Source: Tannerella sp. (GTDB lineage: Bacteria > Bacteroidota > Bacteroidia > Bacteroidales > Tannerellaceae). Taken from it: DNA of 6,575 nucleotides. Below are positions 1-5,774 of this stretch, one piece after another; position 1 is the stretch's first letter; each line of letters starts with the position of its first letter. A program made the translations under genes and the position numbers. The notes below the pieces were generated by a model that was not told the DNA's origin, made no database searches, and saw nothing but the letters and a program-made list of their open reading frames with translations. Where the stretch lies: NCBI GenBank assembly GCA_031263835.1, contig JAISEZ010000288.1:1-6575 (forward strand), read 5' to 3'.

Positions 1-9
1 ATTCAATCA

Positions 10-37
10 TTCAAAGATTCAACTGTTCAAAGATTCA
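10..37. repeat. Short direct repeat TTCAAAGATTCA (two copies)
   Basis: TTCAAAGATTCA occurs at 10-21 and again at 26-37, a 16-bp offset. A related ATTCAATCA precedes the first copy at 1-9, so the window may begin inside a longer tandem array. The function is unknown. Simple slippage is a sufficient explanation. Confidence 0.6.
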
Positions 38-116
38 GGGGCGAACGATGGGGATTATCCCGTGCAGACAGGCTTCGCGCGGGCTAAAACAGTGAGATGA
101 ATGTGTGAAACATCGA

Positions 117-231
117 CCCCTCTAATGCAAAGGGGTTGACCCCTCTAATTTAGAGGGGGAGTTCCCTCTAAATTAGAGGGGGATGCCCCTCCAGGGTAGA
201 GGGAGAAGCCCCTCCAGTGCAGGCCGCACGC
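117..231. repeat. Five-unit 23-bp tandem array of palindromes
   Basis: Units begin at 117, 140, 163, 186 and 209, exactly 23 bp apart. The best unit (140-158) is CCCCTCTAATTTAGAGGGG, a near-perfect palindrome with 9-bp arms around one base. Unit 3 (164-180) is CCCTCTAA-A-TTAGAGGG. Unit 1 keeps CCCCT/AGGGG arms (117-121 and 131-135), and unit 4 keeps CCCTC/GAGGG arms (187-191 and 199-203). Unit 5 keeps the left half (CCCCTCCAG) and decays into the flank. Arm changes are partly matched on both sides, which suggests folding as a hairpin or binding of a dimeric protein. There is no T-run after any unit, so these are not simple terminators. A REP-type intergenic repeat is the most conservative reading. 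Confidence 0.85.
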
Positions 232-352
232 TGTTTTGCTGCGATGCAAATCGCAATCCTGTTATCGGGTTTTATTCCTGTCCATGCACAAAAACCATGC
301 CGGGCGAAGCATATAATTAGTGGTTAGTGATTAGTGTAAGGTAATGTCCTGC

Positions 353-381
353 ATTTCCCGTCAGGGAAATCATATCCATAG
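353..381 (+). repeat. 29-bp direct repeat, copy A
   Basis: This 29-bp unit begins ATTTCCCGTCAGGGAAAT and ends CATATCCATAG. It contains the hairpin TTTCCC-GTCA-GGGAAA (354-369, 6-bp stem with a tetraloop). It is identical to copy B at 406-434 except for one base (A at its position 15, where copy B has G). The two copies are 24 bp apart. Confidence 0.85.
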
Positions 382-405
382 AAAAACAGGTACCGCCGGT
401 CTCTT

Positions 406-434
406 ATTTCCCGTCAGGGGAATCATATCCATAG
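406..434 (+). repeat. 29-bp direct repeat, copy B
   Basis: This is the second copy of the 29-bp unit, with G in place of A at position 15. That change turns one A-T stem pair into a weaker G-T pair in the hairpin core. The 24-bp interval between the copies (382-405) is unrelated to the repeat. Confidence 0.85.
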
Positions 435-443
435 CGATGAATG

Positions 444-460
444 CCCTGACGGGAAAATGC
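444..460 (-). repeat. Inverted core copy of the 29-bp repeat
   Basis: CCCTGACGGGAAAATGC is the reverse complement of GCATTTTCCCGTCAGGG. That matches the start of copy A and its two flanking bases (351-366) with one extra T. Copy B and this inverted copy can pair into a larger stem around the GATGA-containing interval at 435-443. The unit therefore occurs twice direct and once inverted within about 110 bp. Confidence 0.75.
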
Positions 461-545
461 GCAAAACCATGTCACGCGCAATATAGTCGTTACTGCCGAT
501 TTGCATGAATCACTAATCATTCATCACGAATCACTTTGAAAAGTG

Positions 546-576
546 TATGGCAAAATGAAATTTTCGTGTAACTTTG
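546..576 (+). promoter_or_regulatory. Bacteroidetes-type promoter of the operon
   Basis: TAACTTTG at 569-576 matches the Bacteroidetes -7 consensus TAnnTTTG at all fixed positions. A TATG at 546-549, with 19 bp between the boxes, matches three of four bases of the -33 TTTG box. The expected transcript start near 583 would leave a leader of only about 14 nt before the TTG start codon at 597, with no clear ribosome binding site. The box assignment is direct; the transcript start is inferred from the consensus spacing. Confidence 0.65.
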
Positions 577-596
577 TGCCGCAAATTTAGCTACTG

Positions 597-1037
597 TTGG
601 ATTTAACCGAGATTGACATAACGGATATTTTGCCGCAACGGCCTCCTTTTATTATGGTGGACCGGTTGACGTATTATGACCCGCGGAAGGCGATTACGCT
701 GTACACCGTTCGCGAGGGGCACTTTTTTTGTGCCGGCGGAAAGCTCGAAGAAGCCGGGCTGGTGGAGAACATCGCTCAAACCTGCGCGGCGCGTACGGGC
801 TACGAAACCAAATGCTGCCCGCTGGGCGACGGCGCCATCAAAATCGGACTCATCGGCGCCATCCGAAAGATGGACATCCGGCGTGCTCCGCGCGTGGGCG
901 AGCAGCTGGAAACGGCCATCGTGGTGGTAGAAGACGTCTTTTCCACCTCGCTGGTGGAGGCGAAAGTGGAAATCGGCGGCGAAGTCATTGCCACCTGCGA
1001 AATGAAGATATTCCTGACCGAAATAAATGCCGGATGA
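597..1037 (+). CDS. FabZ-like hotdog 3-hydroxyacyl-ACP dehydratase
   Basis: This 146-aa single hotdog-fold protein probably removes water from 3-hydroxyacyl-ACP to give the 2-enoyl chain. Residues 12-23 (LPQRPPFIMVDR) match the FabZ N-terminal signature. The GHF motif gives catalytic His42, and LVENIAQT supplies an acidic Glu57 where FabZ has its catalytic Glu. The segment between them reads FFCAGGKLEEAG rather than FPGxPxxPG, as I would expect for polyene-cluster dehydratases rather than housekeeping FabZ. The start is TTG: an in-frame stop lies at 588-590, and the next ATG (654) would cut the signature; CTG at 594 is a less likely alternative. Its stop overlaps the start of the thioesterase (ATGA at 1034-1037). 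It is the first gene of the operon, directly behind the promoter. Confidence 0.85.
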   Translation: MDLTEIDITDILPQRPPFIMVDRLTYYDPRKAITLYTVREGHFFCAGGKLEEAGLVENIAQTCAARTGYETKCCPLGDGAIKIGLIGAIRKMDIRRAPRVGEQLETAIVVVEDVFSTSLVEAKVEIGGEVIATCEMKIFLTEINAG

Positions 1038-1462
1038 TGGAAGAAATCTGTTTGAAAACGTCGAAGGAAATCGAAGTGCGATTCAGCGAAGTGGATTCGA
1101 TGAACATTGTGTGGCACGGCTCCTACGCGCTTTATTTCGAAGATGCGCGCGAAGCGTTCGGGAAAACATTCGGACTGAGTTATCAGCAGTATTTTGCGAA
1201 CAACTGCTACGCGCCGCTGGTGGAGCTGCATTTTAATTACAGACAGCCCCTGCTGCACGGGCAGCGGGCGCGTGTCGACATCGTTTACCGCAACGTCCCG
1301 GCAGCCAAAGTCATCTTCGATTACGAAATTCATCTTCTCCCGGACAACAGCCTGGTGGCTACCGGTTCCTCTACCCAGGTGTTTCTGGACAGGGATTTTC
1401 AACTCCTCTGGAGCAATCCGCCCTTCTATGAAGCATGGAAGAAAAAATACAACCTCCTATGA
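1034..1462 (+). CDS. 4HBT-type hotdog acyl thioesterase (YbgC-like)
   Basis: This is a 142-aa protein of the 4-hydroxybenzoyl-CoA thioesterase/YbgC family, which hydrolyses acyl-CoA or acyl-ACP thioesters. Residues 14-31 carry the family motif: EVRFSEVDSMNIVWHGSY corresponds to VRxxDxDxxGxVxHxxY, with the nucleophile-region Asp21 and His28. The following YFEDAREAF matches the conserved helix with its R-E pair. The length is typical of the family. ATG at 1034 overlaps the previous stop, and ATG at 1037 is an equally possible start (141 aa). Its stop (1460-1462) overlaps the chosen KS1 start in ATGA. Comparable thioesterases occur in aryl polyene and flexirubin clusters (ApeK-like role), where they may release or proofread ACP-bound chains. 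The substrate here is not known. Confidence 0.85.
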   Translation: MMEEICLKTSKEIEVRFSEVDSMNIVWHGSYALYFEDAREAFGKTFGLSYQQYFANNCYAPLVELHFNYRQPLLHGQRARVDIVYRNVPAAKVIFDYEIHLLPDNSLVATGSSTQVFLDRDFQLLWSNPPFYEAWKKKYNLL

Positions 1463-2619
1463 CGACCCTTTTAAGTGACAGTATTGTATCGGCGCTGGGC
1501 TTCACGGCGGACGAAAACTTCCGCCGGGTCAGGGACGGCGTCAGCGGACTGACGTTTTTCGACGGGCAGCAGATGGGCGTATCCGAGCCGTTCGTCGCCT
1601 CGGCCATTGACGGCGCGGCGCTGGACGAAGCTTTTTACGCCCTTCCCCGCACAGCGGAAAAACGTTATACCCGTCTGGAAAAGGCCGTCATTCTCTCGGT
1701 AGCGGACGCCCTGAAAGGCCGGTCGATAGACCCGTCCGGCGAACGGGTACTGTTTATCCTGTCCACAACGAAAGGAAATGTCTCCCTGCTGGATACGGCC
1801 GAAAGCGAAGGCTGCGAACCCGAACAGGTTTACCTCTGGCGTTCGGCCGAACTGATTGCCGGCTACTTCGGCAATCCGAACACGCCCCTTGTGGTCTCCA
1901 ATGCCTGCATATCGGGCGCCTGCGCCCTGATTGCCGCTCAGCGGGCGTTGCAGGCCGGACGCTGTGACTGTGTCGTCGTTGCCGGCGCCGACCTGCTGTC
2001 GCGCTTCATCATTACCGGTTTCCAGTCGTTCAAGGCCCTGTCGCGGGAAATCTGCAAACCCTTCGACGCCCGCCGTTCCGGACTGAATCTCGGCGAGGCG
2101 GCGGCCACGCTGATACTGACGGAAAAGCCGGCGGAAGCGTTGCAGGCCGGCGACGTTGTCCTGACGGCCGGCGCCGTGTGTAACGACGCCAATCATATCT
2201 CCGGCCCTTCGCGCACGGGAGAGGGCGCATACCTGGCCTTGAAGCGCGTCCTGTCCGGCATCGACGCCGGCGAACTGGCATTCGTCAATGCGCACGGAAC
2301 GGCCACGCCCTACAACGACGAAATGGAGGCCATCGCCATCCATCGCGCCGCACTGCAGGACGTTCCGGTAACAAGCCTGAAGGGATATTTCGGACATACG
2401 CTCGGCGGCGCGGGCGTATTGGAGAGCATCGTCTCCACCCGTGCGCTGCGGGAAGGGACTGTCCTGAAAACACTCGGCTTCGACGCGCCGGGCGTCTCGC
2501 GGCCGCTCCGGGTAGCCACCCGCACGCAGCCCGTCAGGGGACGCCGGTGCATCAACATGCTGTCGGGTTTCGGCGGATGCAATGCCGCCCTGCTGTACAC
2601 GCTTAAACAGGAGGAATGA
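1459..2619 (+). CDS. Beta-ketoacyl-ACP synthase, FabB/FabF family (KS1)
   Basis: This 386-aa condensing enzyme joins a malonyl-ACP unit to an acyl chain. The catalytic triad is intact: Cys150 in VSNACISGAC, His279 in VNAHGTATP and His313 in GYFGHTLGGAG, with the conserved Lys308. The glycine-rich C-terminus (LSGFGGCNAALL) fits the family. ATG at 1459 is preferred because it forms an ATGA overlap with the thioesterase stop and starts the protein close to the usual SALG beta-strand. ATG at 1435 would add eight residues (MEEKIQPP). The N-terminal half is divergent from KS2, so this is not a recent duplicate. Its own stop overlaps the start of the half-KS gene, suggesting coupled translation with that possible partner. 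Its chain-length and starter preference cannot be read from sequence. Confidence 0.9.
   Translation: MTTLLSDSIVSALGFTADENFRRVRDGVSGLTFFDGQQMGVSEPFVASAIDGAALDEAFYALPRTAEKRYTRLEKAVILSVADALKGRSIDPSGERVLFILSTTKGNVSLLDTAESEGCEPEQVYLWRSAELIAGYFGNPNTPLVVSNACISGACALIAAQRALQAGRCDCVVVAGADLLSRFIITGFQSFKALSREICKPFDARRSGLNLGEAAATLILTEKPAEALQAGDVVLTAGAVCNDANHISGPSRTGEGAYLALKRVLSGIDAGELAFVNAHGTATPYNDEMEAIAIHRAALQDVPVTSLKGYFGHTLGGAGVLESIVSTRALREGTVLKTLGFDAPGVSRPLRVATRTQPVRGRRCINMLSGFGGCNAALLYTLKQEE
2609..2615 (+). promoter_or_regulatory. Shine-Dalgarno-like AGGAGGA before the half-KS gene
   Basis: AGGAGGA lies within the last codons of KS1, one base before ATG 2616 and four bases before ATG 2619. The spacing favours the second ATG as the true start. 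It is the only strong Shine-Dalgarno-like sequence in the operon; the other starts rely on overlap or AT-rich leaders. Confidence 0.5.
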
Positions 2620-3239
2620 TGGAGATTCGGGTGAAAAAATATATCCGGATTAGCTCCGGAAAAGTGTGGCTGAACGGAACGCCGGCTTTCGAATCCGCCC
2701 AAAACGGCGACGGCCAGGCCTTCCTGACGGAGGTTTATCACTGGCTGGGAACGGACTGTCGCAGGTTTTTCAAGATGGACTTGCTGTCGAAACTGGGATG
2801 GCTGGCGTCGGAATGGCTGATGGCGGGATTCGACCCCGAACAGCCGAAGGAAGACACGGGCATCGTCTTTTTCAACAGCTGTTCGTCGCTGGATACGGAC
2901 ATCCGCTTTCAGGAGACCATCCGGGACCGGGAAGCCTGCTTCCCCAGTCCGGCGGGATTTGTTTACACCCTGCCGAACATCGTAACGGGCGAGGTCGCCA
3001 TCCGCCACAGGATACACGGCGAGACAAACTTTTACGTCCTTCCCCGCCCGGACAGTCGCCGGATGGCTGCCATCCTGTGCGACACGCTGCCGGCGGCCGG
3101 ACTGAATTACCTGCTGGCCGGCTGGCTCGAAGCGTATGGCGAAACGCTGGACGCCCGCCTGATGCTCTGCGGAAGCGGCGACGGCGGGCTGTGTCCCCTG
3201 GACGCCTGCAATATGAAGAATGTATTATTAATTAATTGA
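2616..3239 (+). CDS. Half-length ketosynthase-like protein without active-site Cys
   Basis: This 207-aa protein resembles only the N-terminal half of a beta-ketoacyl synthase. FKMDLLSKLGWLASEWLM (52-69) matches the KS helix F-R-x-D-xxx-R-L-x-L-x-A. DTGIVFFNSCSS (80-91) matches the G-x-V strand, and FVYTLPNIVTGEVAIRHRIHG (115-135) matches the dimer-interface helix before the nucleophile elbow. Where KS enzymes have T-A-C-S-S, this has NFYVLPRPDSRR (138-149) with no Cys. There are no NAHGT or GHT motifs, and the frame ends where the second half would start. It follows KS1 with an overlapping start (ATG 2616 or 2619). A non-catalytic partner of KS1 is the natural inference. The ACP gene begins 16 bp later, so no lost second half is hidden nearby. 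It is intact and GC-rich like its neighbours, so it does not look like a decaying pseudogene. Confidence 0.7.
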   Translation: MMEIRVKKYIRISSGKVWLNGTPAFESAQNGDGQAFLTEVYHWLGTDCRRFFKMDLLSKLGWLASEWLMAGFDPEQPKEDTGIVFFNSCSSLDTDIRFQETIRDREACFPSPAGFVYTLPNIVTGEVAIRHRIHGETNFYVLPRPDSRRMAAILCDTLPAAGLNYLLAGWLEAYGETLDARLMLCGSGDGGLCPLDACNMKNVLLIN

Positions 3240-3255
3240 CTAAAAAGCAATCTAT

Positions 3256-3513
3256 ATGGATGAATTGATTTTGGAACTGAAACAGGAAATTATCAGGGTA
3301 TTGAACCTGGAAGGCATTACGCCGGAAGACATTGCCGACGACAGCGAACTGTTCGGCGACGGACTGGGACTCGACTCCATTGATGCGCTGGAACTGATTG
3401 TGCTGCTGGAAAAAAACTACGGCATCAAGCTCAAGGACCCGGCGCAGGGCAAGGAGATATTCAAGTCTATCCGCACCATGGCCGGATATGTGTCGGCTCA
3501 CCGGCTCAAATAA
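3256..3513 (+). CDS. Acyl carrier protein
   Basis: This 85-aa acidic helical protein carries the acyl chain on a phosphopantetheine arm. The attachment site is Ser41 in GLDSIDALEL, preceded by the usual acidic DDSELFGDGLG stretch; L-E-L-I-V-L-L-E continues helix II. The length is normal for a stand-alone ACP. It sits between the two KS/partner pairs, 16 bp after the half-KS gene across an AT-rich junction (TATTATTAATTAATTGAC), and 2 bp before KS2. It is the only carrier protein in the window, whereas ape clusters usually have two. No phosphopantetheinyl transferase is present, so activation must come from elsewhere in the genome. Confidence 0.93.
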   Translation: MDELILELKQEIIRVLNLEGITPEDIADDSELFGDGLGLDSIDALELIVLLEKNYGIKLKDPAQGKEIFKSIRTMAGYVSAHRLK

Positions 3514-3515
3514 GC

Positions 3516-4721
3516 ATGAGAGCAAAGGATGTGTATGTGACCGGCGCCGGCATTGTCTCCGCCATCGGGCTGGGCCGGCAGGCAACGCTGGACGCCCTGC
3601 TGAACGGGCGGTCGGGCGTGGAGCCTGTCCGCTACCTGAAGACGGCCCACGCCGGACTTCCGGTCGGTGAAGTGAAATACGGTAATGACGAGATGCGGGA
3701 GATGCTGCGGATGGCGCCCGGAGAGGCCGTCATCCGTTCGTCGCTGCTCGCCATGCTGGCGGTCGACGAAGCGCTCCGGCAGTACGCCCCGCACGGACGC
3801 CGGGACGAAACCCTGCGCGTGGCGCTGGTTTCGGGCATTACCGTTGGAGGCATGGATAAGGTTGAAGACATGTATGACGACTTTCTCGAAACGGATGCGA
3901 AAAACGACTACATCGCGCTGATTGACTGCGGAGCGTGTACGGAACAGATTGCGGACTACTTCGGCGGTTTCCGGATGACATCGACCGTTGTCACCGCCTG
4001 CTCCTCCTCGGCCAACGCCATCATGACGGGCGTCGACCTGCTGCGGGAAGACCGGGCGGACGTCGTTGTGGCCGGCGGATGCGAATGTCTGTCCCGCTAT
4101 CATGTGAACGGATTCAACACGCTGATGATTCTCGACCGGGAGACGTGCCGTCCCTTCGACCGTTGCCGCGCCGGCATCAACCTGGGCGAAGGCGCCGGGT
4201 ATCTTGTCCTCGAGCCGGCGGAATCGGCAGTGCAACGCGGCGCGCAGCCTCTCGGAAAAGTCTCCGGATACTGCAACGCCTGCGACGCCTACCATCAAAC
4301 GGCTTCCTCGCCGGAGGGCCTGGGCGCTTACCTCGCCATGAAAGGGGCGGTTGACGACGCCGGCCTTGCACCCGGCGACATCGACTATATCAACGCACAC
4401 GGCACGGGTACGCAGAACAACGACCTGACCGAAGGGCTGGCCATCATGCGGCTGTTCGGCGAGCGCATCCCGCCGGTGGCGTCCGTCAAGGCCTTCACCG
4501 GACATACGACCAGCGCCGCCGGCGGCCTCGAAGCCGTCATCGCGCTTCTGGCTCTCGGGCATGACTTTCTTCCGGTGAACCTGAACTTCCGCGAGCCGAT
4601 TGAGGAACATTCCTTCATTCCGGTTACGGATTCTTCGCCCGTCCGTCCCCTTCGCCATATCCTTTCCAACTCGTTCGGCTTCGGCGGCAACAGTTCCGCC
4701 ATTATATTCTCCAAAATCTGA
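3516..4721 (+). CDS. Beta-ketoacyl-ACP synthase II-type, FabF-like (KS2)
   Basis: This full-length 401-aa condensing enzyme starts with the typical VYVTGAGIVSAIGLG strand. The catalytic residues are intact: Cys162 in VVTACSSSANA, His295 in YINAHGTGTQNND and His330 in VKAFTGHTTSAAGG, with Lys325. It ends with the canonical LSNSFGFGGNSSAIIF. It also has the conserved GINLGEGAG and CRPFD motifs. It is a much more standard FabF than KS1. The start ATG lies 2 bp after the ACP stop with no clear Shine-Dalgarno sequence. The CLF-like gene follows after a 3-bp gap, giving a KS-CLF gene pair as in type II polyketide systems and the ApeO/ApeC pair of aryl polyene synthesis. I infer that this is the main chain-elongating enzyme. 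Confidence 0.93.
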   Translation: MRAKDVYVTGAGIVSAIGLGRQATLDALLNGRSGVEPVRYLKTAHAGLPVGEVKYGNDEMREMLRMAPGEAVIRSSLLAMLAVDEALRQYAPHGRRDETLRVALVSGITVGGMDKVEDMYDDFLETDAKNDYIALIDCGACTEQIADYFGGFRMTSTVVTACSSSANAIMTGVDLLREDRADVVVAGGCECLSRYHVNGFNTLMILDRETCRPFDRCRAGINLGEGAGYLVLEPAESAVQRGAQPLGKVSGYCNACDAYHQTASSPEGLGAYLAMKGAVDDAGLAPGDIDYINAHGTGTQNNDLTEGLAIMRLFGERIPPVASVKAFTGHTTSAAGGLEAVIALLALGHDFLPVNLNFREPIEEHSFIPVTDSSPVRPLRHILSNSFGFGGNSSAIIFSKI

Positions 4722-4724
4722 AAC

Positions 4725-5774
4725 ATGTCCGTATATATCCAGTCTGCCAGTCAAATCTCGGCACAGTTGCCTCTGTCCGGCGCATGGTTCGAGGCGCCCG
4801 TTTATTACGACGCAAACCGGGTCGCAACGCTCGACCCGGATTTCACGGCCTGCCTGTCGCCCGTTCAGTCGCGGCGGATGTGCCGCCTGCTCAAGCGGGT
4901 CATTGTCACGGCCCGCACCACCCTGAAAAGCGCCGGCGTGGAAATGCCCGACGCCATCATCAACGGCACCGGCCTGGGATGTGTCGAGAATACGGAGAAG
5001 TTTCTCCACGCGATTCTGAAAGACGGGGAGCAGTGTCTTCAGCCAACGTATTTCATGCAGTCCACGCACAACATCATCAGTTCGCTGATTGCCATCGACC
5101 TGAAATGTCACGGATACAACAACACGTATGTGCACCGCGGCGTGTCGTTCGAACATGCCCTGCTGGACGCCCTTCTCCAGTTCCGGCAACAGCGGATACG
5201 GACGGCGCTGGTGGGCGGCTACGACGAAATGACGGACTGTTATTACCTCTTCCTCGGACGGCTGGGGCAGTGGAATTTCACTCATGCGCCCGCGGTATCG
5301 CCCAAGCAGAAGTGTTTTGCCGGCGAGGCAGCCGTCAGCATGTTGCTGAGCGACACATGCAATGAACGCTCGCTTTGTGAAATAAACGGCGTGGAACTTC
5401 TTTTCCGTCCTTCCGCCGCCGACCTGCGACGCGCGCTCGACACGCTCCTGGCACAGGCCGGCTGTTCGCCGGCGGACGTCGATGCCGTCATGACGGGCGT
5501 GGACAATAATCCGCAGAACGATGCGCCGTATGAAGCGGCCGCCGCCGGCCTGTTTGCCGGCCGCTCCCTTGCACAGTACAGGCACCTGTTCGGCCAGTCT
5601 TTCTCCTCTTCGGCGCTGGGCATCTACGCCGCAGCCGTATGCCTCGACAACGGGCGTATCCCGGCACACCTGATGACCGGCCGCGAAGAAGGACTTGACG
5701 GCGTCCGGCGCCTGCTGTTTTACAATCATTACAACAACACGTCCCATTCCCTTACGCTTCTTTCGCGATGCTGA
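4725..5774 (+). CDS. Chain-length-factor-like non-catalytic ketosynthase
   Basis: This 349-aa protein has the KS fold but none of the catalytic residues. Aligning by eye with KS2, the nucleophile elbow reads NTYVHRGVSFEHALLDA (133-149), with Gly139 or a neighbour in place of Cys. The first His is replaced in GVDNNPQND by Asn261, and the second in RHLFGQSFSSSALG by Gln291. Fold hallmarks remain: NGTGLGCVENTEKF (80-93) for the G-x-G strand, QSTHNIISSLIAI for the dimer helix, and VGGYDEMTD after the elbow. It is shorter than KS2 and lacks the KS C-terminal FGFGG motif. It follows KS2 by 3 bp, so a KS-CLF heterodimer is likely, in which it would shape the chain cavity. Its end overlaps the ArnE-like gene in ATGCTGA. 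The CLF role is inferred from family precedent (ApeC, actinorhodin KS-beta). Confidence 0.82.
   Translation: MSVYIQSASQISAQLPLSGAWFEAPVYYDANRVATLDPDFTACLSPVQSRRMCRLLKRVIVTARTTLKSAGVEMPDAIINGTGLGCVENTEKFLHAILKDGEQCLQPTYFMQSTHNIISSLIAIDLKCHGYNNTYVHRGVSFEHALLDALLQFRQQRIRTALVGGYDEMTDCYYLFLGRLGQWNFTHAPAVSPKQKCFAGEAAVSMLLSDTCNERSLCEINGVELLFRPSAADLRRALDTLLAQAGCSPADVDAVMTGVDNNPQNDAPYEAAAAGLFAGRSLAQYRHLFGQSFSSSALGIYAAAVCLDNGRIPAHLMTGREEGLDGVRRLLFYNHYNNTSHSLTLLSRC

Larger units (their letters stand above)
316..531. repeat. Composite repeat element with inverted heptad arms
   Basis: The left arm (316-336) is three tandem heptads, ATTAGTG, GTTAGTG, ATTAGTG. The right arm (504-531) is four heptads in the opposite sense, CATGAAT, CACTAAT, CATTCAT, CACGAAT. 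TGATTAGTG in the left arm (328-336) is the reverse complement of CACTAATCA at 511-519. The arms enclose the 29-bp repeats. This has the form of a small non-autonomous palindromic element or MITE of about 216 bp. No transposase is present, and a target-site duplication is not evident to the eye, so mobility is only inferred. Confidence 0.5.
1..568. other. Repeat-rich non-coding leader region
   Basis: No reading frame here looks like a gene on either strand. The stretch is visibly more AT-rich than the operon and is filled with short repeats, listed separately where clear. Smaller items are a 5-bp-stem hairpin at 241-254 (GCGAT, loop GCAA, ATCGC) and an imperfect repeat of an AAAACCATG motif at 291-299 and 463-471. 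Nothing recognisable was seen in about 40-114 or 255-315. No riboswitch or tRNA was recognised. The absence of a gene end at the left edge means the upstream neighbour is unknown. Confidence 0.75.

Noticed and set aside
353..434. Possible two-repeat CRISPR array
   Set aside because: Only two repeats, a 24-bp interval (short for a spacer), an inverted core copy just downstream, and no cas gene in the window.
728..1033. Upstream extension of the thioesterase frame
   Set aside because: This part of the frame overlaps the dehydratase, is Arg-rich with no family similarity, and the hotdog motif begins only after 1034.
1435..1458. Earlier ATG start for KS1
   Set aside because: It would add eight residues before the family's first strand. 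The ATG at 1459 overlaps the thioesterase stop, as at most other junctions in the operon. It remains a minor possibility.
1471..2397. A 308-residue minus-strand frame opposite KS1
   Set aside because: It is a shadow of KS1, with low-complexity Arg/Gly-rich translation and no family motif.
2616..3255. Half-KS as a frameshifted full ketosynthase
   Set aside because: Its frame ends just before the ACP gene and there is no room for a C-terminal KS half. No NAHGT or GHT motif appears in any frame there.
3498..5747. A 749-residue open frame on the minus strand across KS2 and the CLF-like gene
   Set aside because: It is the antisense shadow of GC-rich coding sequence. The plus strand carries intact KS motifs in both genes, while the minus frame is rich in Arg, Gly and His with no recognisable domain.
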